A stretch of 64,000 nucleotides of DNA from Vescimonas fastidiosa. GTDB lineage: Bacteria; Bacillota; Clostridia; Oscillospirales; Oscillospiraceae. Shown piece by piece: positions 62,168 to 64,000 of the stretch. The position numbers were made by a program, and so were the translations under genes. Position 1 is the first letter of the stretch. The number at the start of each line of letters is the position of its first letter. The notes under the pieces are model-generated. The model was given only the letters and a program-made list of their open reading frames with translations. It made no database searches and was not told where the DNA came from. The stretch is taken from assembly GCF_018326305.1 (NCBI RefSeq), contig NZ_AP023415.1, positions 1,426,001 to 1,490,000 of the forward strand, in the 5' to 3' direction.

Positions 62168-63552
62168 TGGGCTGCCTCCTTTCGGTTGCCGGTTTGGAGC
62201 TGGCAGATATGCTCCATTTTGGCACTTTCGGCACGGATGGCGGCGCACTGGGGATTTGTCCAAATGGATTCCCAGGGGTCTGTAAGCATATTGCCCAGGG
62301 ACACGCCCTCCAGCCAGCTCTGGCAGGGAACCACGGTGCCGTCGGGGGTGATGGCCATGTTGCTCAGGCACGCCCCGCAGGAGGGGATAAGCTGCAGGCC
62401 CAGAGCCCGGAGCTTCTCCTCCGGGAGCCAGCCGGGGCTGGTGAAGTCCAGCTCCATGTTCAGGCCCCGGGCGGTGTCCACGGCGGTGCGGAGAATATCC
62501 TCCAGCTCGCTCTCGGAAAGGCGGGTGGCGAGACTGTCGCCGGTGGTGGCGGCGCCGGAGGGAATGAGGCCCGAGCAGGTGGCGTACCGCACGCCCAGGG
62601 AGGCGGCAAAGCGGAGGGTATCGGCAAGGTCACGATTCAGGCTGCACAGAGGGGTATTGATGGACACGATGAGCCCGGCAGCCACGGCATTTTTAATGCC
62701 CGCAACGGTGTCACCGAAGCCCTGGGCCCCTACCAGGGTGTTATGCACGGCGGCCTTGTCGCTGTAAAGGGTCACCTGGACGCTGTCGAGGCTGGCCTCG
62801 TACAGCGCCTTGCACAGCTCCGGGGTCAGGCGGCGGCCATTGGTGTTCAGCCGGGTGACGAACCACTGGGCGGCATCCACCAGCTCCACCAGGTCCTCCC
62901 GTAGCGTGGGCTCCCCACCGGTGAAGGTCACCTGGGGGATATTGGCGGCCTGAAGGCGCTTCAAAATTTCCTTCCACTGGGCGGTGTCCAGCTCCTTTAC
63001 CTCGCCCATGGGCTGCCCGGCGGCATAGCAGTGCAGGCACTTTTGATTGCAGTGCCACAGGCCGTCCCGGGTCATGGCGCTGACCATCAGGTCCATGCGA
63101 TGCGGGGCGGACATCTTATCCGCGTACTCACCCAGAGACAGGGGGGCTACCTCCACCTCCGGCTCCTGACCCCGGGCAATGGCCACCAGAGAGCGCAGGA
63201 GCGTGCCCATGTCCTCCCGGAGGAGGGACGCCTTCACAAAGGGATAGACCTTCTTCACCGCACGGACAGCCTGCTCCAGCATGGACTCCCAGTCATCGGC
63301 GCTGATCTCCAGGCCGGCATAGGGCTCCATGCAGTACATGAACTCGGACAGCAGCACCGCCCAGGAGAAGTTCAGCGGGACAAGCTGCGCGCCGTTGAGC
63401 AGCAGCAAAAACGGGTCCTCCGGGGACTGGGAGTGGGGCGGGATCATATGGATGCGCACCACGCCGGGGCCCGTGGGGTCCAGGGTAATATGACGCACGC
63501 AAGTTAAGTGCTTGCGGCGATAGTTGTTTTCCAAAAGGGATAAATGACTCAT
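62164..63552 (-). CDS. Radical SAM/SPASM-like maturase
   Basis: 462 residues. The radical SAM cluster is C168, C172, C175 (WHCNQKCLHCYAAG), followed by QVTFTGGEPTLREDL. A SPASM/twitch-like C-terminal region has C392, C395, C410, C436 and C450 (SCGACLSNMAITPDGTVVPC), enough for one or two auxiliary FeS clusters. The N-terminal 130 residues could be a peptide-recognition domain. SPASM enzymes usually modify peptides (thioether, C-C or epimerisation). Coupled translation with the Cys-Ala-tailed membrane protein points to that as the substrate. AGGAGG precedes the ATG. Confidence 0.85.
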   Translation of the reverse strand: MSHLSLLENNYRRKHLTCVRHITLDPTGPGVVRIHMIPPHSQSPEDPFLLLLNGAQLVPLNFSWAVLLSEFMYCMEPYAGLEISADDWESMLEQAVRAVKKVYPFVKASLLREDMGTLLRSLVAIARGQEPEVEVAPLSLGEYADKMSAPHRMDLMVSAMTRDGLWHCNQKCLHCYAAGQPMGEVKELDTAQWKEILKRLQAANIPQVTFTGGEPTLREDLVELVDAAQWFVTRLNTNGRRLTPELCKALYEASLDSVQVTLYSDKAAVHNTLVGAQGFGDTVAGIKNAVAAGLIVSINTPLCSLNRDLADTLRFAASLGVRYATCSGLIPSGAATTGDSLATRLSESELEDILRTAVDTARGLNMELDFTSPGWLPEEKLRALGLQLIPSCGACLSNMAITPDGTVVPCQSWLEGVSLGNMLTDPWESIWTNPQCAAIRAESAKMEHICQLQTGNRKEAAQ

Positions 63553-63572
63553 AGGAAACCTCCTCTCTTACT

Positions 63573-63650
63573 TACCATCGGTTGACAAGGGCAAACACGC
63601 CTGCCAACCGATGGTACTCCCAGTATAGCAATCCCGCGGCAAAATGGCAA
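63573..63650 (-). promoter_or_regulatory. Promoter and 5' hairpin of the radical SAM operon
   Basis: Minus strand: TTGCCA (63650-63645), 17-nt spacer, TATACT (63627-63622). A perfect 12-bp inverted repeat, TACCATCGGTTG / CAACCGATGGTA (63616-63605 and 63584-63573), begins at about the transcription start, with a 20-nt interior, and ends just before the ribosome binding site. It could be an operator or a 5'-UTR hairpin that controls translation. Confidence 0.65.
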
Positions 63651-63841
63651 GAAAAAAAGGAGCCGCCCCATCAAAGACAGAGCGGCCCAAGCGGGTGGGA
63701 TATTGGAAAGCTTCCGAGACTTATGATAGCCCCCGGGGCAGAATTTGTAAATAGGAGGTTTTGTCGAGGGAAGTCGGCTTTGGTCGGATACAGACGAATC
63801 ATTACAATTTTGTTAACTTTTCACAAAAATAAATATATGTC

Positions 63842-63870
63842 TTTTCAGATTCATAGTGATGTGGTATAAT
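63842..63870 (+). promoter_or_regulatory. Promoter of the hibernation factor gene
   Basis: TTTTCA (63842-63847), 17-nt spacer, extended -10 TGGTATAAT (TATAAT at 63865-63870). The remaining 63651-63840 contains a GC hairpin near 63660-63695 but no gene. Confidence 0.65.
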
Positions 63871-63940
63871 GCAAAAAAGGATGAAGGGAAACTCCTCCCC
63901 GACCCTTTTGGTACAGACACAAGCGAAAGGAGCCAAAACT

Positions 63941-64000
63941 ATGAAGTTCACATTTACCTGCAAGAAAGTGCCCCTGAATGATTCCGTGAAAGACTACGCC
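63941..64000 (+). CDS. hpf: Ribosome hibernation promoting factor, 5' part only
   Basis: First 20 codons before the window ends: MKFTFTCKKVPLNDSVKDYA. This is the usual N-terminus of HPF/RaiA (beta strand then LxxxVKDYAEKK helix). GAAAGGAG lies 9 nt before the ATG. It inactivates ribosomes as 70S or 100S in stationary phase. Too short to tell long from short form. Confidence 0.8.
   Translation, partial: MKFTFTCKKVPLNDSVKDYA

Overview
The window looks like a chromosomal segment from a strictly anaerobic, spore-forming, GC-rich Firmicute of class Clostridia, most likely the Oscillospiraceae/Ruminococcaceae branch. The evidence is the Spo0A homologue, a prototypical-length [FeFe] hydrogenase, rubrerythrin plus desulfoferrodoxin for oxygen defence, a TPP-riboswitch-controlled ThiT (ECF S-component), sigma-A promoters of TTGACA/TATAAT type, strong AGGAGG ribosome binding sites and frequent TTG/GTG starts. 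The genus cannot be fixed without comparing the complete 16S gene (33236-34766).

Layout. 1-5.3 kb: thrC-thrB, a small membrane protein, a frameshifted DUF1294 gene and the pseudouridine catabolism pair psuK-psuG. 5.3-13.8 kb: asnS, a 1 kb gene-free mosaic of GC-rich hairpin repeats, an operon of an E2-like acyltransferase, an acyl-CoA synthetase and a YheO-type regulator, then trxA and hom. 13.8-20.2 kb: a small alarmone synthetase, a probable stand-alone ncRNA, spo0A, a two-gene [FeFe] hydrogenase operon and tRNA-Thr. 20.4-29.6 kb: tandem DnaA boxes, an ABC exporter with an MBL hydrolase, polA-rimI-tsaD, an AEC transporter and a HAD gene remnant. 29.6-35 kb: a complete rrn operon on the minus strand (16S, tRNA-Ala, tRNA-Ile, 23S, 5S) with a consensus promoter. 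35-40.4 kb: an FHA-SEDS/penicillin-binding protein pair, a DUF4430 lipoprotein, thiT and tRNA-Gln. 40.4-45.4 kb: an oxygen-stress cluster (desulfoferrodoxin, rubrerythrin, Crp/Fnr regulator, DUF134-NifX protein), an orphan tnpV, tmRNA, ppiB and smpB. 45.4-52 kb: a compact shikimate operon (aroF-aroB-aroA-aroC-chorismate mutase-aroE/K-aroQ) behind an apparent attenuator leader, then trkH. 53.8-57.6 kb: a YgiQ radical SAM protein, a phosphoglycerate-mutase/GNAT fusion and a decayed OMP-decarboxylase-like protein. 57.6-64 kb: a small membrane protein, tRNA-Ser, brnQ with a divergent LysR regulator, a radical SAM/SPASM enzyme coupled to a membrane protein with a Cys-Ala repeat tail, and the start of the ribosome hibernation factor gene.

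Two things stand out. First, the radical SAM/SPASM enzyme (62164-63552) overlaps by 4 nt the gene for a secreted-N-terminus, single-pass membrane protein whose cytoplasmic tail is Gly-rich and ends in eight closely spaced cysteines; this looks like a maturase-substrate pair. Second, a roughly 200-nt element of four consecutive hairpins recurs at least three times in full length and several times as fragments. Its stems differ between copies by compensatory changes, one hairpin loop is inverted between two copies, and copies sit at gene ends among intrinsic terminators, two of them between duplicated terminator hairpins.

All calls come from reading the sequence. Family names rest on recognisable motifs, and no database search was run.
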